Assembly: GCA_902796305.1 (NCBI GenBank)
Contig: CADBOJ010000013.1
Coordinates: 1 to 54,921, forward strand
DNA length: 54,921 nt
Direction: 5' to 3'
Source: an uncultured bacterium
Lineage (GTDB): Bacteria; Cyanobacteriota; Vampirovibrionia; Gastranaerophilales; Gastranaerophilaceae
Shown here: positions 8,655-18,824 of the stretch, piece by piece
How the letters are laid out: every line of letters begins with the position of its first letter
How positions within the stretch are numbered: the first letter of the stretch is position 1
Notes under the pieces: model-generated
What the model was told of the DNA's origin: nothing
What the model saw: the letters and a program-made list of their open reading frames with translations, nothing else
Database searches by the model: none
Program-made: the position numbers and the translations under genes

Positions 8655-9587
8655 TTATTTTGATTTATCGGGTTTTATAATTCCAAAGGATTTATTTTCG
8701 TTAATTTCTATTCTTGCGGATTTTATTTTATCTTTCATTTCTTCATTTAATGCAGAGCCCGCAACCAATCTGTCCACAAAAGAATTATTTAATTTAACCG
8801 CTTTTGATAAAGCACCCGCTTCTTCCAAAATATCTTTAATTTGTTCAAAATCATAAGCAAAGCTTTTTTTATGGTTATATGTAAGAACTTCGCCCGTATT
8901 TGATTTAACTTCTTTTCCGCCTCTTTCAAAATATATTTTAAATATTGATTTTAAATCCTGAATTTCGGATTGCATTGTGTTGATTGCGGATTGAAGCCTC
9001 AAATATCTTTCAAAAAGATATTCAACATGATCTATTTGAGATAACTGCCAGTTATATTTCTGAAAATACAGTGCTTTAAGTTTCGGATAGCATTTGGCTA
9101 ATGCCATAGCATCCCCCATTGCTCTGTGACGCTGTTCATTATTTGAACCGAAAACAGAAACAAGAGTATCCAGCCCGCATGATTCATACTGAGGATAAAC
9201 TTCTTTAAACATCATTTGCGTATCGGTATAATTATTTTCTAAAGGTTTGTTATAGAGCCTTTTAGATGTTCTGTTTAAAAAACTGAAATCAAAAATAGCG
9301 TTATGCGCAACAATAGTTGCTCCCTCCAGAAAATTAAAAATCTCGGGATATATTTCTTCTTCTTCAGGTGCATCTTTAAGGTCATCTTCCGATATACCGT
9401 GAATTGCCTGTGAAGATTTTCTTATATGATGATGCGGATTGATTAACGTTTCAAATGTTTCTTTAATTTTTCCGTTAACAAGTTTAACTCCTGCAAATTC
9501 AATTATTTTTTCTCTTGTATAATCAAGACCCGTTGTTTCAACATCAACTACTACTTCTATTTCTTTAGGTTTTTGCGCTCTGGGCAC
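8655..9587 (-). CDS. DnaQ-like DEDDh 3'-5' exonuclease
   Basis: A 310-residue protein. The exonuclease domain covers about residues 10-170 with all DEDDh residues visible: D15 and E17 in 'VVVDVETTG', D100 in 'AHNAIFDFSFL', and H154 and D159 in 'HRAMGD'. The family is the DNA polymerase III epsilon subunit and related exonucleases, which remove 3' nucleotides. The C-terminal 140 residues are helical, unlike the short polymerase-binding tail of true DnaQ, so it could be a stand-alone repair nuclease. The start is GTG with GGGAG about 10 bases upstream. It follows the MCE gene by 43 bases. Confidence 0.85.
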   Translation of the reverse strand: MPRAQKPKEIEVVVDVETTGLDYTREKIIEFAGVKLVNGKIKETFETLINPHHHIRKSSQAIHGISEDDLKDAPEEEEIYPEIFNFLEGATIVAHNAIFDFSFLNRTSKRLYNKPLENNYTDTQMMFKEVYPQYESCGLDTLVSVFGSNNEQRHRAMGDAMALAKCYPKLKALYFQKYNWQLSQIDHVEYLFERYLRLQSAINTMQSEIQDLKSIFKIYFERGGKEVKSNTGEVLTYNHKKSFAYDFEQIKDILEEAGALSKAVKLNNSFVDRLVAGSALNEEMKDKIKSARIEINENKSFGIIKPDKSK

Positions 9588-9630
9588 TTTTATTATCTCC
9601 CTTACTTACAGTATAGATGGTATCATAAAA

Positions 9631-10290
9631 TTATTTTTTTATAAATTTATTTATTTTTACAAAAGTTTCATTTGCATTATGAATTGAATTAATCGTATTT
9701 TTTTGTTTTTCTTTGATTTTGTTTATCTTATTTGTTATGTTTTTTTCGGTTTTAGAAAGTTCTTCGCTCGCTTTTATGATACTTTTTGAATTAATTTCAC
9801 CCGCTTTTGAAAAACTTTCATGTATATCTTTACTGTTTACACTTTGGATGTATCTGTCTATAAGTTCTATAATTTCTACAATTCCCTCGGTTTCTTTAAT
9901 AACATCCGCCAGTCTTATGGTGCTTTCCGTTACAAACCCGTCGTCATTTGAACTTTCGGGTGGCATAAGCTCAATTGATTTAGAACCGCCGAGTCCGTAA
10001 AATTCAACACGGGCAACCGTTCCGTTCGGAATTTTCATATTTTTTTCCGTAACGAGTATTTGAACATTGATATACTTATCTTTAGGCTTTAGCGCTCTTA
10101 CATATCCTACGTTAATTCCCATAAATCTTACGGGCGAACCCAATGTAATTCCGTCTATATCTTTAAATTTTATATTATAAACATTAGGTTCGACAAAAAA
10201 TTTTGAATACGCAAACATAATTCCCGTAAAAAATACAAGAAGAATGCCCGCCCAAATAAGTATCTCAATTATAATTGCTCTTTTTTTCAT
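9631..10290 (-). CDS. MCE/MlaD-domain lipid transport protein
   Basis: A 219-residue protein with one N-terminal membrane helix (about 8-29) and an MCE domain at about 35-115. The domain has the expected 'GLxxGSPVRFMGINVGYV' style signature and a later 'VARVEFYGLGGSKSIELMPP'. The C-terminal 100 residues are a helical or coiled-coil tail. MCE proteins form hexameric rings that shuttle phospholipids between inner and outer membranes with an ABC transporter; no MlaE/MlaF genes are in the window. It starts 8 bases after the ilvD stop and shows no ribosome site of its own, so translation is probably coupled to ilvD. Confidence 0.85.
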   Translation of the reverse strand: MKKRAIIIEILIWAGILLVFFTGIMFAYSKFFVEPNVYNIKFKDIDGITLGSPVRFMGINVGYVRALKPKDKYINVQILVTEKNMKIPNGTVARVEFYGLGGSKSIELMPPESSNDDGFVTESTIRLADVIKETEGIVEIIELIDRYIQSVNSKDIHESFSKAGEINSKSIIKASEELSKTEKNITNKINKIKEKQKNTINSIHNANETFVKINKFIKK

Positions 10291-10298
10291 AAAACAAA

Positions 10299-11957
10299 TT
10301 ACTGCGCTATTGCGCCTTTATTCGCCTGTGATACACTTCTTTGATATTTTGCGAGATATCCTTTCGGAACTTCGTTTTGATATGGAACAAAAGTTTCTCT
10401 TCTTTTATTCAATTCATCATCATCCACAAGCAGATTTATTGTTCTTTTGTTTATATCAATTTGGATTTTATCTCCGTCTTGAATAAGACCTATTGTTCCG
10501 CCGATAGATGCTTCAGGTGCGATATGACCTATGCAGAGTCCTCTTGTTCCTCCAGAAAATCTTCCGTCCGTAATAAGAGCGCAGGACTTTCCAAGCCCTT
10601 TACCCACAAGAAGCGAAGTCGGAGCAAGCATTTCTCTCATACCGGGACCCCCTTTAGGACCTTCATATCTTATAACAACAACATCTCCGGCTTGAATAAC
10701 GTCATCAACAATAGCTTTCATGGCATCTTCTTCATGGTTAAATACTTTTGCCGTTCCCGTAAACTCAAAGACGTCTTTATCAACTCCCGAAATCTTAACA
10801 ACCGCACCGTCGGGAGCAATGTTGCCGTGAAGAATTGCAAGACCGGGGTCCGAAGTTATAGGATTATCGAGTGTTTTTATAACGTCATTATTTACCCAAG
10901 CAGATTCGGCTATTTCGCTTACGGTCATACCTATTATATTTTTAGTGTTTTTCATTTCGGGGGTATTGCCGTAAAGCGTTTTAAATACTCCCGATATTCC
11001 GCCCGCATTATCCAAATCAGTCATTGTAAGAGTACTGGACGGGTCAAGTTTTATAATTTGGGGAATTTTTTTGCTTAATTCTTCAAAATTTTCTAATGAT
11101 AGAGGAATGTCTGCGCTTTGAGCAATGGCAAGCAAATGGAGGATTGAATTTGTAGAACCGCCGAGTGCTAAATCAACAATTATAGCATTTTTAATGGCAT
11201 CAAGCGTAACTATATCCCGAGGCAGTACATTGTTTTTGATTAATTCGCAAATAATATATCCCGAATCAAAGGCTATTCTTCTTTTTTTGGATGAAACAGC
11301 GGATGCTGTCGCACATCCGGGCAAACTCATACCCATAACTTCAGTAAGGCAGGCAAGAGTATTTGCCGTATACAATCCCTGGCATGAACCGAATGTGGGG
11401 CAAGCATAGTGTTCCATTTCGGTTAGTTTTTCTAACGATATGTTTCCTGCTCTATATCTTCCTACAGCTTCGGATGAACCTCTGATAAACGTCAGCGTTT
11501 CGCCTTTACAATGTCCTTCAAGCGACGGGCCTGCAGTTACGATTATTGACGGAATATTAAGTCTTAAAGCGGCAATAAGCATTCCGGGGGTTATCTTGTC
11601 GCAATTTGTTAATAAAACCAATCCGTCAAGCTGGTGAGCAGATGCCGCTGTTTCAACACAATCCGCTATTAAATCTCTGCTTGGAAGTGAATAACGCATT
11701 CCGCTATGACCCATTGCTATACCGTCACATACGGCAGGTACTCCGAAAATAAACGCCTGACCTCCGCCCGAATGAATACCTTTTTCAATTTGACGTTCAA
11801 GGTCACGCATTCCCGCATGTCCGGGGACTAAATCCGTAAAAGAGCTTGCTATTCCGATAAAAGGTTTTTTTATGTTTTTATCCGAAAGCCCGCCAGCATA
11901 TAATAAAGCTCTGTGCGGAGCATGTTCAACACCTGTTTTTAAAATATCACTTCTCAT
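10299..11957 (-). CDS. ilvD: Dihydroxy-acid dehydratase IlvD
   Basis: A 552-residue protein of normal length that converts 2,3-dihydroxy-acids to 2-keto acids in valine, leucine and isoleucine synthesis, using an Fe-S cluster. Visible motifs are '[12 protein letters not shown]', 'NCDKITPGM' (C119), '[14 protein letters not shown]' (C192) and '[15 protein letters not shown]'. The first conserved site reads PGH rather than PCN, as in a large bacterial/archaeal subclass of the family. The ATG is preceded by GGGGGA. It is first in an operon with the MCE protein and the DEDDh exonuclease. Confidence 0.97.
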   Translation of the reverse strand: MRSDILKTGVEHAPHRALLYAGGLSDKNIKKPFIGIASSFTDLVPGHAGMRDLERQIEKGIHSGGGQAFIFGVPAVCDGIAMGHSGMRYSLPSRDLIADCVETAASAHQLDGLVLLTNCDKITPGMLIAALRLNIPSIIVTAGPSLEGHCKGETLTFIRGSSEAVGRYRAGNISLEKLTEMEHYACPTFGSCQGLYTANTLACLTEVMGMSLPGCATASAVSSKKRRIAFDSGYIICELIKNNVLPRDIVTLDAIKNAIIVDLALGGSTNSILHLLAIAQSADIPLSLENFEELSKKIPQIIKLDPSSTLTMTDLDNAGGISGVFKTLYGNTPEMKNTKNIIGMTVSEIAESAWVNNDVIKTLDNPITSDPGLAILHGNIAPDGAVVKISGVDKDVFEFTGTAKVFNHEEDAMKAIVDDVIQAGDVVVIRYEGPKGGPGMREMLAPTSLLVGKGLGKSCALITDGRFSGGTRGLCIGHIAPEASIGGTIGLIQDGDKIQIDINKRTINLLVDDDELNKRRETFVPYQNEVPKGYLAKYQRSVSQANKGAIAQ

Positions 11958-12116
11958 TTTTCCCCCAAATTATATGTTACTTTCTTTTATTAAACCATTT
12001 AATACAACTTTCGGTCAAAATTAATCTTAATAAAAATTAATAAACGGTTAATTTTTATCGAAAGAAATATTTTATTAATATAACTATAATTTTATTTTTT
12101 CAAGAGAGGATATAGT

Positions 12117-13262
12117 ATGGCAGATATTAATATTGGTGAAGATTTCTTAAAATTAGATATGCATCGTGATTGGAGTATAGATAATACCAATAAACAAAAC
12201 TTTGAGCAAGAAAGAAGCATATTTCAATATATGGAATATACAAAGTTTGATGATAATGTGTTTAATAAACCGTCCAGTATATTTGCCGCAATTGAACAGC
12301 GCACGGCAAGAAGCGAACAGGCTGACGGTGAAAATATAACTGTATATTATGATAAAGACAATAGACGTGTAGGTAATTCGATGACCGTGAACGGGAATCC
12401 CGTTCTTGTTAATTATATGGAATACGGTTCTTATGAATCATCTCATGGGACAATGAATGAAATTACAAATTACAGAGGCTACGGCGACACTGAAACATCC
12501 GAACAAGCTTCATATACCGCAATAAGTGAAGACGGTTCTTATGCGTTAGAATTGCTTGATTATGACGGAGATAATCGACCCGACAGTATTACGCAAATTC
12601 AAAAATGGAATAATATGACTTTTAGAAAAGATTCAAGTTTATCGAAAGATGATAAAGACAACTTGGAAGCTTCAATTAAAAACGGAGAAATTTACAAACC
12701 GAGAACGGACAGATTTTCATACACCGTTGAAAACGAAGACGGAACCCGTGAAACCGAATATATCGACCACAATAACGACGGTAAATTAGATATATATAAT
12801 GAAACCCAAAGATATGAAAACGGAATGATAAAATTTGTTCAACAAAGACATGACGGACTCGTTTCAAGTGAATGGTACAGACAAGACGGTACATTAGAAA
12901 GAAAAGAATACACGGCAAGTAATGAAGACGGAAGTACATCAGAATATTCCGTTAAAAATTATGATGAGAAGGGAAACCTTTTAAATTCACAGCTTTCTAA
13001 CTATACCGTAAATAAGGATGGCACGGTAACAGAATCCGTAAAATATGTAAATGAAGATAAAACAACGGGTGCTGAAACTAAAAATTACGATAAAAACGGC
13101 AATTTAATAAATTCCGAAACATTAATATACTCTGAATCCGGAAAACTTACTTCAAAAGTAAAAGTATGGCTTGGTCAAAACAATACATACCTGTACACGG
13201 TTGAAGAATATGATGAAAAAGGAAATCGGACTTGGGGCGAAATATCCTCATTAAATTATTAA
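12117..13262 (+). CDS. YD/EF-loop-like repeat protein without signal peptide
   Basis: A 381-residue acidic protein with no signal peptide or membrane helix. The second half contains repeating beta-hairpin units ending 'YDEKGNLLNSQ', 'YDKNGNLINSE' and 'YDEKGNRTWGE', similar to YD/RHS or MORN-like repeats. Two Asp-rich loops, 'DYDGDNRPDS' and 'DHNNDGKLDI', resemble calcium-binding dockerin-like loops. AGAGAGGA precedes the ATG. Repeats of this kind are usually found in surface or secreted proteins, so the lack of a Sec signal is notable. Function is unknown. Confidence 0.65.
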   Translation: MADINIGEDFLKLDMHRDWSIDNTNKQNFEQERSIFQYMEYTKFDDNVFNKPSSIFAAIEQRTARSEQADGENITVYYDKDNRRVGNSMTVNGNPVLVNYMEYGSYESSHGTMNEITNYRGYGDTETSEQASYTAISEDGSYALELLDYDGDNRPDSITQIQKWNNMTFRKDSSLSKDDKDNLEASIKNGEIYKPRTDRFSYTVENEDGTRETEYIDHNNDGKLDIYNETQRYENGMIKFVQQRHDGLVSSEWYRQDGTLERKEYTASNEDGSTSEYSVKNYDEKGNLLNSQLSNYTVNKDGTVTESVKYVNEDKTTGAETKNYDKNGNLINSETLIYSESGKLTSKVKVWLGQNNTYLYTVEEYDEKGNRTWGEISSLNY

Positions 13263-13380
13263 TAAGAAATATAATTTTTAATCGATAATATAATAAATAC
13301 AATAATCTAGTCATTTTATATGTAGAAATCAATTTTAATTTTGTTATAATATATAAATCAAAACAAAAAAGGAAATATAA

Positions 13381-14634
13381 ATGACTCTTAAACAAATGTT
13401 GAAAAGATTATCAATCTTTTTATTAATGTTCTTATTATTTTTTGTAACAAATTCTCAAAATCCGGCTCTTGCCATAACTCCGCAGGGTTTATATGACAGA
13501 GCATGGAAATTAATTTATACAAAATACATTGATGATACTCAAAATAAACAAAACTGGGAACGCTGGCGTCATAAATATGACAGCGTTATTCAAGACGAAG
13601 AAGATGCTTATGTTGCAATAGGAACAATGGTTGACAGTCTTGATGATGTTTATACCAGGTTTCTCAGCCCGAAAGAATATAAAGAGGAAAATGAAAGCAT
13701 ACAGGGTGAGCTTAAAGGAATCGGGGTTCAAATAAGCGTTAAGGACGGCAAATTGTTAATTATTGCTCCGCTTGAAGATACTCCCGGAGAGAAAGCGGGA
13801 CTTAAAAGTGAAGATGAAATACTCGAAATAGACGGAAAATCAACAAAAGGTATAACTGTAGAAGCTGCGGCAGATAAAATCAGAGGTCCCGAGGGTACAA
13901 CCGTCAGACTTTTAATTAAAAGAAAAGGCGAAGAAAATAAATACTATACAATAACGAGAGCAAATATTGAATTGAAATCAGTTTCAACAAAAGCCCCGAA
14001 AATAGGTAAAGTTGATGATAATTTAGGGTATATTCGTTTGAGTTCGTTTATTTCCAAAAATGCCGCCGTTGAATTTCTGCAGGCATTAAACGATATGAAA
14101 GATAAAGACGGGATAATCATAGATCTTCGTTCAAATCCGGGCGGGCTTTTAACAAATGCTGTTTATATAGCCGATATGTTTTTGAGTTCAAAAGTTATAG
14201 TTTCAACAGTAGACAGGGACGGATATAAAGAAACTCAAAATTCATTGTCTAAAGTGATTACAGACCAACCGATAGCAGTTTTGATAAACGGAGGCTCGGC
14301 TTCTGCTTCCGAAATTTTATCGGGAGCCTTGAAAGACAACAAAAGAGCAATAATTGTCGGTAAAAAATCATTCGGCAAAGGTCTTGTTCAGGAAATCAAT
14401 AAACTTCCCGACGGTTCGGCGCTCCATATTACAATTCAAAAATATTTAACTCCGAAAGGAACCGATATCCATAAAAAAGGTATAGAACCCGATTATGTTG
14501 TTGATATAACGGCGGAAGACATAAAACAAAATCGTGATCCTCAGCTTGCAAAGGCTTGCGAGGTATTACAGCAAACCGCCGGCAAAGGGACAACAACTGC
14601 TAACGGAAAAGAATTTTTAACAATTGATGAATAA
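13381..14634 (+). CDS. ctpA: S41 carboxy-terminal processing protease
   Basis: A 417-residue exported serine protease. It has a signal peptide or anchor at about 1-30 and a PDZ domain at about 105-185 with 'LKGIGVQIS' and 'AGLKSEDEILEIDG'. The S41 domain follows, with the catalytic Ser308 in 'GGSASASEI' and Lys333 in 'SFGKGLVQ'. The 25-residue spacing between them equals that in E. coli Prc. The family trims C-termini of periplasmic proteins; the cyanobacterial member processes the D1 protein. AAAGGAAA precedes the ATG. It lies 55 bases upstream of dnaJ on the same strand, though the two may be transcribed separately. Confidence 0.92.
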   Translation: MTLKQMLKRLSIFLLMFLLFFVTNSQNPALAITPQGLYDRAWKLIYTKYIDDTQNKQNWERWRHKYDSVIQDEEDAYVAIGTMVDSLDDVYTRFLSPKEYKEENESIQGELKGIGVQISVKDGKLLIIAPLEDTPGEKAGLKSEDEILEIDGKSTKGITVEAAADKIRGPEGTTVRLLIKRKGEENKYYTITRANIELKSVSTKAPKIGKVDDNLGYIRLSSFISKNAAVEFLQALNDMKDKDGIIIDLRSNPGGLLTNAVYIADMFLSSKVIVSTVDRDGYKETQNSLSKVITDQPIAVLINGGSASASEILSGALKDNKRAIIVGKKSFGKGLVQEINKLPDGSALHITIQKYLTPKGTDIHKKGIEPDYVVDITAEDIKQNRDPQLAKACEVLQQTAGKGTTTANGKEFLTIDE

Positions 14635-14689
14635 TAAAAAAATAATTAAGATTATTTAAAATTTTAATTTTTAGATTTAATATAATAAT

Positions 14690-15748
14690 ATGAAATACAA
14701 AGATTATTATGAAATACTGGGCGTTGCAAGAGATGCGACACCTCAGGCAATTAAATCGGCATACAGAAAGCTTGCAAGAAAATATCACCCTGATGTTAAT
14801 AAATCAAAAGATGCTCAGGATAAATTCAAAGATATTAATGAAGCTTATGAAGTGCTGGGCGATGAACAAAAGAGAAAAAGATATGATACTCTCGGTTCAT
14901 CATGGCAGGGCGGTGCTGATTTTACTCCCCCGCCGGGCTTTGAAGGATTTAATTTTTCAAATTTCGGAGGCGGTCAAAGTTTTTCTTCCGGAGGTTTTTC
15001 GGACTTCTTTTCCGCAATTTTCGGGGATATAATGAGCCAGCAGAGTCAAGGACGTTCGGGTTTTGGCGGATTTAGCCAAGGTCAGGGCGGTTTTGGCGGA
15101 TTTTCCGATTTCTCAAATTTTGCAGGACAAAGAGCATCCTCAAGAAGCAGAAGAGCTCAAGCACCTGAAGAAAACCTTGATATTATTCAAAATGTTAATT
15201 TAACCCTTGACGATATTACAAATTGTCCGACAAAAACCGTAACAATTACGACTTTTCAAAATTGCAGTGCATGCCACGGGTCAAAAGGCGGTTTTTGTTC
15301 AACCTGCTCAGGGACGGGTATAGAAAAAATAACTAAAAATCTGACTTTCAAAGTTCCGAAATTTATTAAAGACGGGCAGAAAATAAGATTAAAGGGTGAA
15401 GGGAAAACGGATGCCTACGGAAAAAAGGGTGACGTTTACCTTGTTGCAAAAATCTCGGATAAAGATTATGAAATTTCAGGGTCGACTTTAATTAAAGATG
15501 TTGAAATTCTCCCGTGGGAAGCAATTTTTGGTACGGAAAAACAAATTACAACTCCTCAGGGCAAAATTAAAATAAAAATTCCCGCTATGACAACATCGGG
15601 CAAAAAATTAAGATTAAAAGAACTCGGACTTCAGGATAAAACGGGTAAAAAAGGTGATTTTGAAGCAAGGGTTAAAATTGTAATCCCTGAAAACCTTTCG
15701 ACTGAAGCAAAAAATTTATACGAGCAGTTGAAGAAAATAAATTCTTAA
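14690..15748 (+). CDS. dnaJ: DnaJ-type chaperone with reduced zinc finger
   Basis: A 352-residue co-chaperone. The J-domain covers residues 1-66 with HPD at 33-35. A Gly/Phe-rich linker at about 75-150 follows. The zinc region at about 192-212 has only two Cys pairs, in '[19 protein letters not shown]', whereas classical DnaJ has four. The two client-binding beta-domains come after this and end near residue 350. It should stimulate DnaK ATPase and bind unfolded proteins. With one zinc site it is between DnaJ and zinc-free CbpA. No strong ribosome site is visible. It ends inside the convergent yraN with a 4-base overlap. Confidence 0.9.
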   Translation: MKYKDYYEILGVARDATPQAIKSAYRKLARKYHPDVNKSKDAQDKFKDINEAYEVLGDEQKRKRYDTLGSSWQGGADFTPPPGFEGFNFSNFGGGQSFSSGGFSDFFSAIFGDIMSQQSQGRSGFGGFSQGQGGFGGFSDFSNFAGQRASSRSRRAQAPEENLDIIQNVNLTLDDITNCPTKTVTITTFQNCSACHGSKGGFCSTCSGTGIEKITKNLTFKVPKFIKDGQKIRLKGEGKTDAYGKKGDVYLVAKISDKDYEISGSTLIKDVEILPWEAIFGTEKQITTPQGKIKIKIPAMTTSGKKLRLKELGLQDKTGKKGDFEARVKIVIPENLSTEAKNLYEQLKKINS

Positions 15749-16104
15749 AGCGATATATTCTCTAAGAATTTTATTTCTGGCAAATTATCTTTTTTTAACA
15801 CTATTCCTATTGCATCGATTTGAAATTTATCGTACTTGTTTTTATGCTGCTGTATATAAAAATTAGCGGCGGAAAATATGGAGGATAACTTCCTTTTATC
15901 TATTGCTTCCAGAGGTGTTCCGAAAAAATTTGAACTTCTTGTTTTAACTTCAACAAAATGCAGAATATTATTTTTTTCGGCTATGATATCAATTTCAGCC
16001 ATTTTTGAATAATGAAAATTACATTCAAGAATTTTAAACTTGTTTTTCATTAAAAATTCTTTAGCTAATTGTTCACCGTATTTACCAATATCTTTATTTG
16101 TCAT
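15745..16104 (-). CDS. yraN: YraN/UPF0102 endonuclease-fold protein
   Basis: A 119-residue protein of the usual length for UPF0102. The start '[12 protein letters not shown]' and the core '[21 protein letters not shown]' give the restriction-endonuclease-like G..E...D...ExK pattern. The family is widespread and suspected to act on DNA; in many genomes it sits near rnhB or ribosomal protein genes, not so here. It overlaps the end of dnaJ by 4 bases and is divergent from gatA with a 40-base gap. Confidence 0.9.
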   Translation of the reverse strand: MTNKDIGKYGEQLAKEFLMKNKFKILECNFHYSKMAEIDIIAEKNNILHFVEVKTRSSNFFGTPLEAIDKRKLSSIFSAANFYIQQHKNKYDKFQIDAIGIVLKKDNLPEIKFLENISL

Positions 16105-16144
16105 ACAATAATTTTAAGATAAAAATTGTATGGAGTAAAAATTA

Positions 16145-17605
16145 ATGGAATTACTTGAAAAAACAGCGGTTGAACAGCACAAAGCACTCGTTAATAAAGA
16201 AGTAAGCGCAGTTGAATTAACTAAAGCTTCAATTGAAAGAATTGAAAAACTTGATAAAACTTTAGGCGCTTTCAATTCCGTAACTTGCGATATGGCTCTT
16301 GAAACCGCTAAAAAAGTTGATGAAAAAATATCAAAAGGTGAAACAATTCCAATGTTGGCAGGAATTCCGACGGCACTGAAGGATAATATGAATGCCATAG
16401 GCACAAAAACAACATGTTCATCCAAAATTTTAGAAAATTTTGTTTCTCCATATGATGCAACAATTACAACAAAATTAAAAGAAAACTTAGTTCCGATTTT
16501 AGGAAAAACAAACCTTGACGAGTTTGCAATGGGTTCAAGCAACGAAAACTCTGCTTTTAAAATAGTAAGAAATCCGTATAATCTTAATAAAGTTCCGGGC
16601 GGTTCTTCGGGCGGTTCGGCAGCAAGTGTAAGTTCAAGCGAAGTAACACTTTCTTTAGGCTCCGATACCGGCGGTTCAATCAGACTTCCTGCTTCATTTT
16701 GCGGAATATACGGTTTTAAACCCACTTACGGCAGAGTATCCCGTTACGGTTTAGTTGCTTTTGCTTCATCATTAGACCAAATAGGGCCTTTCGGAAAGTG
16801 TGTTGAAGATATAACTTATCTTTATGAAGCAATAGCAGGACACGACACAAAAGATTCAACCTCTCTTGATATGGAAGTTGGAAATATCTCCGGTAATCTT
16901 AAAAAAGATATTAAAGGTTTAAAAATCGGCGTTATAAAAGAATTAATGACCGAAGGTGTTGCGGATGACGTTAAGGCGTCCGTTGAAAATGCCGTTAAAA
17001 CTTACGAAAAAATGGGGGCTGTTATAAAAGAAATATCACTTCCACTTTTAAAACACTCTATTGGCGTATACTATATTGTTGCAACTGCTGAAGCAAGCTC
17101 GAATTTAGCCAGATTTGACGGCGTAAGATACGGTTACAGAGCGCAAAACTGTGAAAATCTTCTTGAAATGTATTGCAAATCAAGAGCAGAAGGTTTTGGT
17201 CCAGAAGTTAAAAGAAGAATAATGCTCGGAACTTACGCTCTATCAAGCGGATACTACGATGCATATTATAAAAAAGCTCAACAATTAAGAAGATTAATCG
17301 CTGATGATTTTGTTAAGGCATTCAAAGAAGTTGATATTATGGTATCTCCAACCTGCCCTACAACGGCATTTGACCTTAATTCAAAAGCAAATAACCCTCT
17401 CGAAATGTATTTGACGGATATTGCAACCATCTCATCCAATCTTGTTGGAGCGCCTGCCTTATCTATGCCTATAGGTTTTGATAAAGAGAAAATGCCAATA
17501 GGACTTCAAATTATAGCAAAAAACCTTGACGAAGCAACTCTTCTTCAAAGCGCTTATGCTCTTGAACAGGAGTTAAATGTCTATAATTCAAGACCTGAAT
17601 TGTAA
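16145..17605 (+). CDS. gatA: Glutamyl-tRNA(Gln) amidotransferase subunit A
   Basis: A 486-residue amidase that releases ammonia from glutamine for conversion of Glu-tRNA(Gln) (and often Asp-tRNA(Asn)) to the amide. The Ser-cisSer-Lys triad is present at K79 ('TALKDN'), S154 ('PGGSSGGS') and S178 ('DTGGSIR'), the same numbers as in S. aureus GatA. GGAG lies 9 bases before the ATG. gatB and gatC are not in the window, so the complex is not encoded as one operon here. It ends at a strong terminator. Confidence 0.97.
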   Translation: MELLEKTAVEQHKALVNKEVSAVELTKASIERIEKLDKTLGAFNSVTCDMALETAKKVDEKISKGETIPMLAGIPTALKDNMNAIGTKTTCSSKILENFVSPYDATITTKLKENLVPILGKTNLDEFAMGSSNENSAFKIVRNPYNLNKVPGGSSGGSAASVSSSEVTLSLGSDTGGSIRLPASFCGIYGFKPTYGRVSRYGLVAFASSLDQIGPFGKCVEDITYLYEAIAGHDTKDSTSLDMEVGNISGNLKKDIKGLKIGVIKELMTEGVADDVKASVENAVKTYEKMGAVIKEISLPLLKHSIGVYYIVATAEASSNLARFDGVRYGYRAQNCENLLEMYCKSRAEGFGPEVKRRIMLGTYALSSGYYDAYYKKAQQLRRLIADDFVKAFKEVDIMVSPTCPTTAFDLNSKANNPLEMYLTDIATISSNLVGAPALSMPIGFDKEKMPIGLQIIAKNLDEATLLQSAYALEQELNVYNSRPEL

Positions 17606-17622
17606 TATTATTTTAAATATTA

Positions 17623-17657
17623 AACCTGCCGAGACTTAAAGCATCGGCAGGTTCTTT
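17623..17657 (+). terminator. Rho-independent terminator of gatA
   Basis: The perfect 10-bp stem AACCTGCCGA/TCGGCAGGTT with an 11-base loop is followed by a short T-rich run (CTTT). It lies 18 bases after the gatA stop. Confidence 0.75.
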
Positions 17658-17734
17658 GAAAATAAATTGTCTGTATGATGCTTTTTTTATTTGTGGTTTT
17701 AGAATTATATTAGGAATTAGTATTGGAGTTTTTA

Positions 17735-18670
17735 ATGTTTAAAACAAATGAGCATGTGGTAAAAATCAAAAATGCATGCGAGGGCTTTAGAAAACTTGTA
17801 AATTATACCGTAACCATACTGGTAATAATTGCTTTTATATATTTTCTATACTATCATATGATTACAAATGACAACTGGCATACATTTGACGATACTAAAC
17901 CCCTGTTTTTACCGCTTGCAAATCTTTTTGAACCCGATAACACGTCAAACGGAGTATTTCTGCATACAACAGGATATCTTTTAGTTTGCGCAATTCCTGT
18001 TTGGCTTTTATATTATGTTGCGGATTTGATTAAAGATGTGCTTATAAAAATTCATATAGCGGCAGAGGACAGAAAAGCAAAAAAAGATGAAGAAATTGCA
18101 AAGAAAAATGCACTTTTACAATATGAAGTTATTAAATATTTGTCTTTCTGTCTTGCATTTGACTGGGAATCCGAAAATAAGCTTACAGAAGATGCAAAAA
18201 GCAAATTAAATGCAGGATTGTATTCAAAAATTAAAAAAGCAATCAGTGCCAATTCTATTAAAAAAGAAATGTGGATAAATAAAACTCTTGTTGTAAAGCT
18301 TGAAAGCTTTAAAGATTTTGACGTTTTGTTTGAAATACTGATTAATATTCTTGCAAAAATAAAAAGTCAGATAGAAGCTGACGGAAATCTTGAAATGATT
18401 CCGACAATATATGTTGATGCTTATGTTGAACCGGAAAAATTTGAAGTCATTGAAAAAAATTTCTTTGATGTAATGAAATTCAGCTTGAAAAATAAAGCCA
18501 TATCAAGTGCAATGTTTGTAAAAAAATATAGTTTCCTGAAACATAAAAAATACTTAGGATATTCGGCAGGTGATTATGCTTCGTTTGAGGGCAATAATAT
18601 TGATAACTTTGAAATAAACTTCATATATGATGATTTAAACGAAACATTGTTTAAAATAAGTGAAAGATAG
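17735..18670 (+). CDS. Two-helix membrane protein of unknown family
   Basis: A 311-residue protein from the ATG at 17735, chosen because GGAG sits 6 bases before it. An upstream in-frame TTG at 17723 would add only four residues and overlaps that site. Membrane helices lie at about residues 20-45 and 80-100 with a roughly 35-residue loop between them. A Lys-rich helix and a soluble cytoplasmic domain of about 190 residues follow. I recognise no family. It stands between the gatA terminator and a convergent small ORF. Confidence 0.7.
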   Translation: MFKTNEHVVKIKNACEGFRKLVNYTVTILVIIAFIYFLYYHMITNDNWHTFDDTKPLFLPLANLFEPDNTSNGVFLHTTGYLLVCAIPVWLLYYVADLIKDVLIKIHIAAEDRKAKKDEEIAKKNALLQYEVIKYLSFCLAFDWESENKLTEDAKSKLNAGLYSKIKKAISANSIKKEMWINKTLVVKLESFKDFDVLFEILINILAKIKSQIEADGNLEMIPTIYVDAYVEPEKFEVIEKNFFDVMKFSLKNKAISSAMFVKKYSFLKHKKYLGYSAGDYASFEGNNIDNFEINFIYDDLNETLFKISER

Positions 18671-18673
18671 CAC

Positions 18674-18820
18674 CTATTTTTTATTTTGCATAATATATTG
18701 AGTAAGCTTTTGCGCAATCATCTTGCACTCTTCTTTGTTGAGAGCTTTTGCTCTCATGTTTTCAAGCTTCTCAAGTGTTTCCTTTTGTTTAATATTATTA
18801 TTTTCTTCGTTTTTATCCAT
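18674..18820 (-). CDS. Small charged protein downstream of TPR gene (48 aa)
   Basis: A 48-codon ORF beginning MDKNEENNNIKQKETLEKLE. It is entirely helical, charged and without Cys pairs or membrane segments. It begins 4 bases after the stop of the TPR gene on the same strand, which suggests translation by coupling; there is no strong ribosome site of its own. Its coding-like composition and tight spacing support it. Function unknown. Confidence 0.5.
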   Translation of the reverse strand: MDKNEENNNIKQKETLEKLENMRAKALNKEECKMIAQKLTQYIMQNKK

Positions 18821-18824
18821 TTAT

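Noticed and set aside
10341..11078. Long plus-strand open frame antisense to ilvD
   Set aside because: It is a shadow frame of ilvD; the composition is not protein-like and no ribosome site is present.
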